From: Deltaproteobacteria bacterium
Lineage (GTDB): Bacteria; Desulfobacterota; Binatia; DP-6
Reading direction: 5' to 3'
DNA length: 13,074 nt
Assembly: GCA_005879205.1 (NCBI GenBank)
Contig: VBLD01000001.1
Span: forward strand, 1-13,074
Under the pieces are notes generated by a model. That model was not told the origin of the DNA, made no database searches, and was given only the letters and a program-made list of their open reading frames with translations. The translations under genes were made by a program, and so were the position numbers. Positions 1 to 6,529 of this stretch are shown here, piece by piece. How positions within the stretch are numbered: position 1 is the stretch's first letter; each line of letters begins with the position of its first letter.

Positions 1-817
1 GACAGACGACGGGCGAGGCGGCGACACAGCTGCCGCCTTCGCACGCGTCGCCGGTCGTGCACGCGTTGCCGTCGTCGCACGCCGTGCCGTTCGGCTTGGC
101 GGGGTTCGAGCAGATGCCCGTCGCCGGGTTGCAGGTGCCGGCGTCGTGGCACTGGTCCGGGAGCTCGCAGACCACCGGCTTGCCGCCGCTGCAGATGCCG
201 CCGTCGCACATGTCGACGGTCGTGCACGCGTTGCCGTCGTCGCAGACGGCGCCGTCGGGCTTGGCCGGGTTGGAGCAGGTGCCCGTCGACGGATTGCACG
301 TGCCGGCGTCGTGACATTGATCCGGCGGCGCGCACACGACCGGCGCGCCACCGGCGCAGGTGCCGCCTTCGCACGTGTCGCCGCTCGTGCAGGCGTTGCC
401 GTCGTCGCACGCGGTGCCGTTCGGCTTGGCGGGATTCGAGCACGTCCCGGTCGCCGGGTTGCAGGTGCCCGGCTCGTGGCACTGGTCCGGGGCGCGGCAG
501 ACGACGGGAACGCCCGCCACGCAGCTGCCGGCCACGCACGCATCGCCGACCGTGCAGGCATCCCCGTCCTCGCACGGTGTGGCGTCGGCCGCGGCCGGGT
601 TCGAGCAATCTCCGGTCGACGGGTCGCACGTCCCGGCATCGTGGCACTGGTCGAGATGCGCGCAGACGACGGCGACGCCCGGCACGCAGCCACCCGCGAC
701 GCACGCGTCGCCCACCGTGCATGCGTCCCCGTCGTCGCAGGGCGTGGCGTCGGCCACGGGGGCGTAGGAGCAGTCTCCGGTTGCCGGGTCGCAGATCCCG
801 GCCTCGTGGCACTGATC
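1..817 (-). repeat. 165-bp in-frame tandem repeat array
   Basis: The DQC codons recur exactly every 165 bp: units begin at 817, 652, 487, 322 and 157, the last cut by the window edge. Units near the edge (C-terminal, e.g. those starting at 487, 322 and 157) share CSNPAKP and CDDGNACT and resemble each other more than the two N-terminal units, which have DATPC and CVAG. This suggests stepwise duplication at the C-terminal side. The period is a multiple of three, so copy changes keep the reading frame. Confidence 0.9.
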
Positions 818-1192
818 GAAGGCTGCGCACACGACGGGTTCGCCGGGGACGCAGCGGCCGAGCGCGCATGCGTCGCCGGCCGTGCAGGCGTCGGCGTCCT
901 CGCAGGGCGTGCCGTCGACCGCCGGCGGATTGGAGCACGTGCCGGTCAGCGGGTCGCAGACGTCGTCCGTGCACGGATCCTGATCGCTGCAGTCGACCGG
1001 CGTCCCGGCGACACATGTGCTCGACGACGCGTCGCAGGTCTCGATGCCGGTACAGGCGTCGCCGTCGTCGCAGTCGGCGTCGACCGCGCAGCAGTCGCCG
1101 ACGCCGACGGGACACACGGCGGCGCCGGCGCCGGCGACGAGCGCACATGTGACGGCCAGCGCAAGAGCGAGGCGCGGCAAACCCACCCGCAC
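1..1192 (-). CDS. Secreted Cys-rich tandem-repeat protein (partial, C-terminus beyond window)
   Basis: Open from GTG 1192 to the left edge (397 codons, no stop). Residues 1-24 form a signal peptide: basic MRVGLPR, a Leu/Ala/Val core, then GAGAA. A degenerate Cys-rich stretch (CDDGDACT near residue 40) is followed from residue 126 by 55-residue units beginning DQCH at 126, 181, 236, 291 and 346. Each unit has eight cysteines at fixed spacing, with DQC, CxPxTGxC, C[DE]DG[DN]AC and PVVC motifs. The even cysteine number suggests four disulfides per unit and the D/E/N cluster could bind calcium; both are inferred. Such repeats are common in large surface or secreted proteins of Myxococcota and related phyla, mostly of unknown function. 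The strand is certain because only this frame gives regular cysteine spacing. The start rests on the signal peptide and promoter; GTG 1186 is an alternative. Catalytic or anchoring domains may lie outside the window. Confidence 0.88.
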   Translation of the reverse strand, partial: MRVGLPRLALALAVTCALVAGAGAAVCPVGVGDCCAVDADCDDGDACTGIETCDASSSTCVAGTPVDCSDQDPCTDDVCDPLTGTCSNPPAVDGTPCEDADACTAGDACALGRCVPGEPVVCAAFDQCHEAGICDPATGDCSYAPVADATPCDDGDACTVGDACVAGGCVPGVAVVCAHLDQCHDAGTCDPSTGDCSNPAAADATPCEDGDACTVGDACVAGSCVAGVPVVCRAPDQCHEPGTCNPATGTCSNPAKPNGTACDDGNACTSGDTCEGGTCAGGAPVVCAPPDQCHDAGTCNPSTGTCSNPAKPDGAVCDDGNACTTVDMCDGGICSGGKPVVCELPDQCHDAGTCNPATGICSNPAKPNGTACDDGNACTTGDACEGGSCVAASPVVC

Positions 1193-1202
1193 AGTACTGA
1201 AC

Positions 1203-1231
1203 AGTATAGGCGGTGAGAGCTCGACAACCAA
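1203..1231 (-). promoter_or_regulatory. Sigma-70-like promoter for the Cys-rich repeat gene
   Basis: Read on the minus strand, TTGGTT (1231-1226) is separated by 17 nt from TATACT (1208-1203). A start point about 7 nt further (near 1196) would leave a leader of only about 4 nt before GTG 1192, and no Shine-Dalgarno sequence is present. This predicts a leaderless or near-leaderless mRNA. The region is unusually AT-rich for this window. Confidence 0.55.
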
Positions 1232-1276
1232 GCTAAATTCTCTGCTATGCGGGTGCACACGGCAGACGCGCAGGCG

Positions 1277-1305
1277 TTGCAAGCGGGGACCCGCCACTGT
1301 ACGCT
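1277..1305 (+). promoter_or_regulatory. Sigma-70-like promoter for the Ig/NTF2 protein gene
   Basis: TTGCAA (1277-1282), a 17-nt spacer and TACGCT (1300-1305) lie 20 nt before ATG 1326. With the oppositely oriented promoter at 1203-1231, the 133-bp gap between the two divergent genes holds both promoters. The match is moderate (about 4/6 in each box). Confidence 0.4.
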
Positions 1306-1325
1306 GACGCTTCCGCGAGCGTCTG

Positions 1326-2546
1326 ATGTCTTCGGTTGCCGTCGCCACCCTTCCGCGCGAGACGCTCGCCGGCCCCGACCCGTACCGCCGGACGCTCGCG
1401 CAGCTTTCCCGGAGCGGCGAGGCGGTGGCCCCGCGGGGCGCCGGCCTCGACCCGGTGGTGGTGCTGGCCGTGCTGGCGCTCGTGACCGGCGCGGCGGCCG
1501 TCCTTCGCCAGGGGCGGGTCGCGGTGGACGCGCGCCACGCGGCCCCGCCGGCGCTTCCGCAGGCGCCACCGGTCGCGCTCGGCCGGCCGGCGCTCGCGTC
1601 CGTCAGCCCCGTCCGGCGGGCCGTGCGCCTGCGGGTCGGCGAGACGCGGGAGTTCTCGGTCGCGGCGACGGGCGACGAGCTGCACTACCGCTGGACGGTC
1701 GACGAGGAGCCGGTGGCGAGCGGCGCCGCCTGGACGTACACGCCGGGACCCGAGCAGATCGGCCGCCGGCGCGTGGCGGTCGCGGTGCTCGGGCCGGGCG
1801 GCGCCGTCCGGCAGGACTGGACGGTGCGGGTGCGGGCTCCCCAGCCGCCACGCATCGCCGACGCGTTCCCGGCGTCGCCGTCGGTCGACGCCCTCGTCGG
1901 CGGCGCGATCCGGCTCGGCGTCACGGCCAGGGCGGCCACCCCGCACGAGCGGCTCCGACTCACCTGGACCGTCGACGGCACCGTGGCCGGCAAGCAGGAG
2001 ACGATCACGGTGCAGGCGAAGACACCGGGGATGCTGGTCGTCCGGGCCGTCGTCGCGAGCAACCTCGGCGCCGCGGCCAGCCGCGAGTGGCGGATCAACG
2101 TGCTGCCACCCTCGGTCCCGGCGCCGGCGGCTCCCACCGCCGCCCCGCCCGCCGAGGCGAAGCCCGCCGCTCCCGCGGCCGCGCCGCTGGCGAGCGTGGT
2201 CCCGACACCGCCCCCGCCCGACGAGCAGGGGGTCCGGAGCTTCCTCGACCGCTATGCCGCCGCGTGGCGCGCGCACGACGTCGACACGCTCCGCCAGCTC
2301 GGTCAGGTGACGACCGACGAGCAGGCGCGCACGCTGCGCGACTACTTCGCCAAGGTCGGCGACCTCGAGGTCGAGATCCATCTCCTCGAGGTCCGCGTCG
2401 ACGGCGAGCGCACGATCGTGCGCTTCACGCGCCGCGACCGATTCCGGGATCCGCTCGGCCGCACCATCGCGAAGGAGTCGCCGCCCATCGAGCGGGCGCT
2501 CGTGACGACGCCCGACGGCTTCAGGTTCGCGAGCGCCGGCGGCTGA
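1326..2546 (+). CDS. Membrane-anchored protein with two Ig/PKD-like domains and a C-terminal NTF2-like domain
   Basis: 406 residues. A short cytoplasmic N-terminus (1-42) is followed by one TM helix at about 43-60 with no signal cleavage site, so the rest should lie in the periplasm. Two beta-sandwich-like segments follow: about 96-172, with YRWTVDEEPV, and about 176-262, with LTWTVDGTVAG. The W-T-V-D pattern followed by an AxV strand is typical of PKD/Ig-like folds. A Pro/Ala-rich linker (about 263-298) leads to residues 299-404, where FLDRYAAAWRAHD, DYFAKVGDL and IVRFTRRDRF match the NTF2-like/SnoaL alpha+beta barrel. No clear Shine-Dalgarno site precedes ATG 1326. The gene is divergent from the Cys-rich repeat gene. 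The domain calls are pattern-based and the function is unknown; a role in binding an envelope component is only a guess. Confidence 0.8.
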   Translation: MSSVAVATLPRETLAGPDPYRRTLAQLSRSGEAVAPRGAGLDPVVVLAVLALVTGAAAVLRQGRVAVDARHAAPPALPQAPPVALGRPALASVSPVRRAVRLRVGETREFSVAATGDELHYRWTVDEEPVASGAAWTYTPGPEQIGRRRVAVAVLGPGGAVRQDWTVRVRAPQPPRIADAFPASPSVDALVGGAIRLGVTARAATPHERLRLTWTVDGTVAGKQETITVQAKTPGMLVVRAVVASNLGAAASREWRINVLPPSVPAPAAPTAAPPAEAKPAAPAAAPLASVVPTPPPPDEQGVRSFLDRYAAAWRAHDVDTLRQLGQVTTDEQARTLRDYFAKVGDLEVEIHLLEVRVDGERTIVRFTRRDRFRDPLGRTIAKESPPIERALVTTPDGFRFASAGG

Positions 2547-2565
2547 CGCGCGCGCGAGCCGCCTT

Positions 2566-2580
2566 GCCGGCGCCGCCGGC
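2566..2580 (+). terminator. Weak GC hairpin after the Ig/NTF2 gene
   Basis: GCCGG (2566-2570), a 5-nt loop and CCGGC (2576-2580) form a short stem about 20 nt past the stop codon. There is no U-run after it, so it is at best a poor intrinsic terminator; GC-rich genomes throw up such stems by chance. Confidence 0.2.
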
Positions 2581-2602
2581 GCGTGCTTGATTGCGGCCGC
2601 TC

Positions 2603-2944
2603 ATGGCCGCACACGGCCCGCGCTGGGCGCTGCTCCTCGTCGCGGCGACGGGACTCCTCTCCAGCGCCGCGGCGGGCGTCAACCATCCCTTCGGCGCGCA
2701 CACCTCGTCGTATGCGACGGGGGCCATCCTCCCCGATCACGTGAGCCAGGCCGCGATGGACCAGGCGGTGCGCGACCTGGATTTCACCGCCAGGACCAAG
2801 GGGTCGACGTTCCCCGCCGTCGTGGGTCCGGTGCGCGGAACGCTCGTGCTCGGCAGCACGGCCGCGGCCGGTCGGGCGGGCGCCTGCGGGCTGACGGCGT
2901 CTCTCGCCTGTACCGGCTCGGGCTCGACGCTCCGCTGCGGGTGA
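2603..2944 (+). CDS. Small secreted protein with a GH8-like N-terminal motif and no catalytic domain
   Basis: 113 residues from ATG 2603; an in-frame TTG at 2591 would add four residues but the ATG gives the more normal signal peptide (MAAHGPRWALLLVAATGLLS..., cut near residue 24). Mature residues about 27-58 contain HPFG, a Y-x-x-G-x-I-x-P core and HVSQAAMDQAVRD. This resembles the start of mature glycoside hydrolase family 8 proteins (endoglucanase/chitosanase group), where it precedes a W-x-x-WK-x-x-Y segment and the catalytic (alpha/alpha)6 barrel. Here the similarity stops at about residue 58. The rest is a short Gly/Ala/Thr-rich tail with two cysteines, and no other frame downstream continues the GH8 fold. 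It may be a truncated GH8 remnant or a small protein reusing that N-terminus. The 3' end faces the kinase gene, 15 bp away. No Shine-Dalgarno site is visible. Confidence 0.6.
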   Translation: MAAHGPRWALLLVAATGLLSSAAAGVNHPFGAHTSSYATGAILPDHVSQAAMDQAVRDLDFTARTKGSTFPAVVGPVRGTLVLGSTAAAGRAGACGLTASLACTGSGSTLRCG

Positions 2945-2959
2945 GGCCGCGGCCCCGCA

Positions 2960-5140
2960 TCACGCCGCGAACGGGTACGCGTAGCTCCGGTAGTAGCCGC
3001 AGGCCGGGTCGACACCGTTCAGCACCACGCCGATCACCCGGGCGTGGACGGCCGCGAGACGCGCGAGCGCTCGGCGGACGACGGGCCGCTCCGTCCGGTC
3101 GCCGTGCACCACCAGGACCGCGGCGTCGGCCGCCGCGGCCAGGAGTGCCGCGTCGGGGGTCGCGAGGACCGCGGGCCCGTCGATGACGACGGTGTCGTAT
3201 CGTCTGGCGAGCGAGCGGAGTATCTCGTGCCAGCGCGCCGAGCCCAGGATATCGGCCGGATCGCCCGCGGGCGTCCCGGCCGGCAGCACGTGCAGCGCGC
3301 CCGCCGTGGCGGCCGCCGTCGCCCGGCCGGTGGCCGGGTCGATCGTCCGGATCGCGGCCGCGAGGCTCGTCCCGCCGCGCACGACGTCGGTGAGCCCCGG
3401 GCCGGGCGGGAGCGCGAAGGCGCGATGCACGGCCGCGCCGCGGAGTGCGGCGTCGACGAGGATCACCCGGCACTCGAGCGCCGCGAGCGAGATCGCGAGG
3501 TTCACCGCCGTGGCGGTCTTCCCCTCGCCGGGCTCGCTGCTGGTGACCACGACGGAGCGCGGCGGCTGTTCCGGGTCGATGAAGCCGAGGGCCGTGCGCA
3601 CGCCGCGATAGGCCTCGGCGGCGATCGAGGGATCGGCCGCCGCGTCGGGGCGCGCGAGGCGGCCGAAGTCCGGCACGACGCCGAGCGGCCGGAGACCGAG
3701 CGCCCGCCGCACGTCGTCGGGCGTCTCGAGCCGCGCGTGGCGCCCTTCCAGCCGCAGCGCCACCAGCGCGCCGAGCACGAGGCCGGCGAGAAGAAAGAGC
3801 CCGAGGTCGGTGAGCACCCGAGGCTCCGAAGGACGGCTCGGCAGCGGAGCCGGGTCGAGGCGCAGCGCGGTCGAGAGCTGCATGCCTCTCAGCAGATCCG
3901 CCTCCTGCTTCCGGGCGCGGAGCGCCTCGTACAGCTCGTTGCCGCGGGCCGCGTCCTCGTCGAGCTCGATCGCCTGGCGGGCGACCCCGTCGAGGCCGCG
4001 GAGCCCGGTCTCTGCCCGGCGAAGCTCGTTCTGCAGGCTGGTTTCCGTCCCTCGCGCGACGATCAGCCGGGACTCGATCGCGCTGGCGGCCCGCGCCATC
4101 TCGCGGTCGAGGTGTGCCCGGATGCTGCGCAGCTGCGCCGAGAGGTCGTGGAACTCCGGCGTGGCGGCGAGGAAGCCCTTGCGCAGCTCGGCGTGGCGCT
4201 GCTCGACGCGGTTGGCCTCGGCCCGGAGGGCCTGGAGGCGGCCGTTGGAGGCGACGGCCGGAAGCGCATCGTACCGGCGGCTCCGGGCGAGGCGATGCTC
4301 GCTCTCGAGGGCGATCCGGTCGGCCTCTGCCTGGCTCAGCCGGCGGCCGATCTCGCCGAGCCGCGCGGCGAGCGCCTTCTGCGTCCCGTCGAACGAGACG
4401 GAGCCGTGCTCGCCCCGGAACCCGGCCTGCGCTCCCTCGGCGGCCAGGAGCTCGCCCTGCACGCGGTCGATCTCCTCCTCGAGGAACGTCGCCGGCTCGC
4501 CGGTGAGCTGGGAGCGCAGTCCCAGGCGGCGCCGGACGTACTGCGCCGCATGCGCGCTCGCCACCTGCTGTGAGAGCTCCGGGCTCGGGCTCGTGAAGCG
4601 CACCTCGATGGTGCGCGCGTTCCTCGTCGCGGCCACGTCGAGCCACGAGCGGTACTTCACGATCAGTGCGCCCGGGACGTCGAGCAGCCCGCGCTCGTCG
4701 GTGTCCGCATCGTCCTGCGCATCGGGCGCCGGGCCCCGGGTGGCCTTCCGCAGCCGCTTGAAGGCCCGCGTGGCGAGCGCGAGCCCGCCGACCCGCCGCC
4801 GGCCGTTCACGAAGTCCGCGTTCTGCTCGAGTCCGAGCTGGCGGATGACCTCGGCCACCAGCACCCGGCTGCGGAGGAGCGCCACCTCCTCGGGAACGTC
4901 GAGGTTCCGGCTCGACGACGACGCCTCCGGAGCGAGGGGCTCGAGGCGCAGCCGGGCGGTGGCCGTGTACCTGGCCGGGACGAAGAGACAGACGACGCTC
5001 GCCAGGACGACGGCGCCGGCCGCGCATCCCGCGACCGTACGCCAGCGCCGCGAGAGGACCTCGCCGTGCGGCCGGAGCCGCGCCGCGACCGGCTCGACCG
5101 CCTCGAAAACAAAGGAAAACGCCGCCCTCCACCGCCCCAT
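2960..5140 (-). CDS. Wzc/GumC-type polysaccharide co-polymerase with fused BY-kinase-like ATPase domain
   Basis: 726 residues from ATG 5140 (AGG six nt upstream); TTG 5146 would add two. One TM helix near residues 37-55 precedes a Wzz-like segment (RYTATARLRLEPL), then a long charged helical region (about 205-420) likely to be periplasmic coiled coil, TM2 at about 445-464 and a cytoplasmic P-loop domain. Walker A is SSEPGEGKT (Lys541) and Walker B is TVVIDGP (Asp654). The Walker A' reads ILVDAALR: the first Asp (563) is kept but the second acidic residue of the usual DxDxR is Ala565. The C-terminus ends in a small Tyr cluster (716, 717, 720, 722), the usual autophosphorylation site. The size is typical of fused Wzc proteins, which control capsule or exopolysaccharide chain length and export at the inner membrane. 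It is third in an operon, 45 bp after DUF1501. No glycosyltransferases or outer-membrane exporter are nearby. Confidence 0.88.
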   Translation of the reverse strand: MGRWRAAFSFVFEAVEPVAARLRPHGEVLSRRWRTVAGCAAGAVVLASVVCLFVPARYTATARLRLEPLAPEASSSSRNLDVPEEVALLRSRVLVAEVIRQLGLEQNADFVNGRRRVGGLALATRAFKRLRKATRGPAPDAQDDADTDERGLLDVPGALIVKYRSWLDVAATRNARTIEVRFTSPSPELSQQVASAHAAQYVRRRLGLRSQLTGEPATFLEEEIDRVQGELLAAEGAQAGFRGEHGSVSFDGTQKALAARLGEIGRRLSQAEADRIALESEHRLARSRRYDALPAVASNGRLQALRAEANRVEQRHAELRKGFLAATPEFHDLSAQLRSIRAHLDREMARAASAIESRLIVARGTETSLQNELRRAETGLRGLDGVARQAIELDEDAARGNELYEALRARKQEADLLRGMQLSTALRLDPAPLPSRPSEPRVLTDLGLFLLAGLVLGALVALRLEGRHARLETPDDVRRALGLRPLGVVPDFGRLARPDAAADPSIAAEAYRGVRTALGFIDPEQPPRSVVVTSSEPGEGKTATAVNLAISLAALECRVILVDAALRGAAVHRAFALPPGPGLTDVVRGGTSLAAAIRTIDPATGRATAAATAGALHVLPAGTPAGDPADILGSARWHEILRSLARRYDTVVIDGPAVLATPDAALLAAAADAAVLVVHGDRTERPVVRRALARLAAVHARVIGVVLNGVDPACGYYRSYAYPFAA

Positions 5141-5185
5141 GCCCAACCTGCCCAGCTTGCCACGGCTGGTGCGCAGTGACGAGCG

Positions 5186-6514
5186 CTACGGCAGGAAGGG
5201 CAGTGTCGTGTACGGCGCCCCCGGCAGGAGCGACACGTGCGCCCCGGGGCTGGCCAGCCACTTGTCGATGATGGTCGCGTAGACCCGTCGAAAGTCCACG
5301 TTGAACTTGAGGTTTCCGCTGCCGTCGAGGTCGTTGAGCGCGGGCACCGTGCCGTACACCCCGCCCACGACCGGCGCGCCGACGACGAACAGCGGCGACG
5401 CGGCGCCGTGGTCCGTGCCCGCGGTGCCGGCGCTGCCGTTCTCGGCCACCCGCCGTCCGAACTCCGAGAACGTCATCATGAGGCACTTGCCGGCGACGCC
5501 GAGGCTCACCATGTCGTCGTAGAAGGCCTTGATCGAGGCGGCGATCCGCTGGAGGCGGACCGGTTGCGACCCCGTCAGCGTGCCCTGCTGGGTGTGGGTG
5601 TCGAAGCCGCCGAGGCGGACGTGGAAGAAACGGGCGCCGATCGGCGACGAGGGGCTGGAGGCGTCGTAGCGGATGATCGAGGCCACCTGCTTGAGGCGGC
5701 GGGCGAGCTCGATCCCCACCCCGTCGAGATGCGAGCTCCAGCTCGTGCTGACCGCGGCGTAGTCGTCGATCTTGCCGAGGAGGACGTCGCCGGAGGTGCC
5801 GATCTCGAGCTGCACGTCGGCCGTCTCCATCGGGTCGGCCTCGATGGCATACATCGCGTCGAGCGCCGCCTTCTTCGCCGCCAGGTCGGGGTAGAGCGGG
5901 TCGTCGGGCAGGACGAAGTCCGAGAGCCGGCGGACGGTCAGCACGTTGCAGTGCTGGCAGACGAAGATCGGGCTGAGCGTCTCGTTCACGTCGACCGAGA
6001 CCAGGTCGCTCGGCGTGAAGGCCGAGTCGAGGTAGCGGCCGAACCAGCCGGTCGACGACGGCGCCGCCGGGTTGGCGCTGAACCAGATGTCCTCGGAGCG
6101 GAAGTGCGAGAGGCTCTGGTTCGGGTAGCCGACGCCGGCGATTACCGCCACCAGCCCGTCGTCGTAGAGCGTCTTCAGGTCGGTCATCGAGGGATGGAGT
6201 GCCAGGCGGGTACTCTTGGCGGGGTCGGGGTCGATCTCGGTGGCGCCGAGGTTGGCGAACGGCACGGCGAGCGTCGGCCGGGCGGCTTCGTAGAGCGTGC
6301 GCTGCGCCACCGAGCCGGCGTCGTCCATCGGGATCAGCGTGTTGAGGCCGTCGTTGCCGCCCTCGAGCTGGATGACGACGAGGATGGCGTCGGACGGCGG
6401 GGCGGCCTCGGCGGTACCGGCGCCGAGCATGGCGCGCAGCAGCGGGTGCGGCGCCGTGATGGCCGCCGCGGCCACCGCGCCGCGCTGCAGGAACTGACGT
6501 CGGGTGACTCCCAT
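5186..6514 (-). CDS. DUF1501 family protein, Tat-exported
   Basis: 442 residues, normal for the family (Pfam DUF1501). The N-terminus has TRRQFLQ and an Ala-rich core ending near AEAA (residue 38), a twin-arginine signal, so the protein should be exported folded. Family hallmarks are visible: LEGGNDGLNTLIPMD near residue 50, FDTHTQQ near 300, FSEFGRRVAENGSAGTDHG-type residues near 345-365, and a C-terminal DFRRVYATIIDKWL. The fold is thought to be related to sulfatases and alkaline phosphatases, but no reaction is established. It starts 15 bp after the DUF1800 stop, behind a strong Shine-Dalgarno site (GGAGGAA, 6524-6518). DUF1501 and DUF1800 genes are paired in many bacteria, supporting a joint function. 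Confidence 0.92.
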   Translation of the reverse strand: MGVTRRQFLQRGAVAAAAITAPHPLLRAMLGAGTAEAAPPSDAILVVIQLEGGNDGLNTLIPMDDAGSVAQRTLYEAARPTLAVPFANLGATEIDPDPAKSTRLALHPSMTDLKTLYDDGLVAVIAGVGYPNQSLSHFRSEDIWFSANPAAPSSTGWFGRYLDSAFTPSDLVSVDVNETLSPIFVCQHCNVLTVRRLSDFVLPDDPLYPDLAAKKAALDAMYAIEADPMETADVQLEIGTSGDVLLGKIDDYAAVSTSWSSHLDGVGIELARRLKQVASIIRYDASSPSSPIGARFFHVRLGGFDTHTQQGTLTGSQPVRLQRIAASIKAFYDDMVSLGVAGKCLMMTFSEFGRRVAENGSAGTAGTDHGAASPLFVVGAPVVGGVYGTVPALNDLDGSGNLKFNVDFRRVYATIIDKWLASPGAHVSLLPGAPYTTLPFLP

Positions 6515-6517
6515 GCG

Positions 6518-6524
6518 TTCCTCC
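6518..6524 (-). promoter_or_regulatory. Strong ribosome binding site for DUF1501
   Basis: GGAGGAA on the minus strand, five nt from its GGAGG core to ATG 6514, lies wholly in the 15-bp gap after the DUF1800 stop. It fixes the DUF1501 start. Confidence 0.8.
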
Positions 6525-6529
6525 GCGGC

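Noticed and set aside
1..817. CRISPR array as an explanation of the regular repeat
   Set aside because: The whole 165-bp period is similar and coding; there are no short identical repeats separated by unique spacers.
146..1216. Long plus-strand open frames over the repeat region (including 577-1152, very Arg-rich)
   Set aside because: They read the antisense of the Cys-rich repeats. Only the minus-strand frame from 1192 gives a signal peptide and regular cysteine spacing.
2945..2959. Shared terminator between the GH8-like gene and the co-polymerase gene
   Set aside because: The 15-bp gap contains no hairpin and no U-run.
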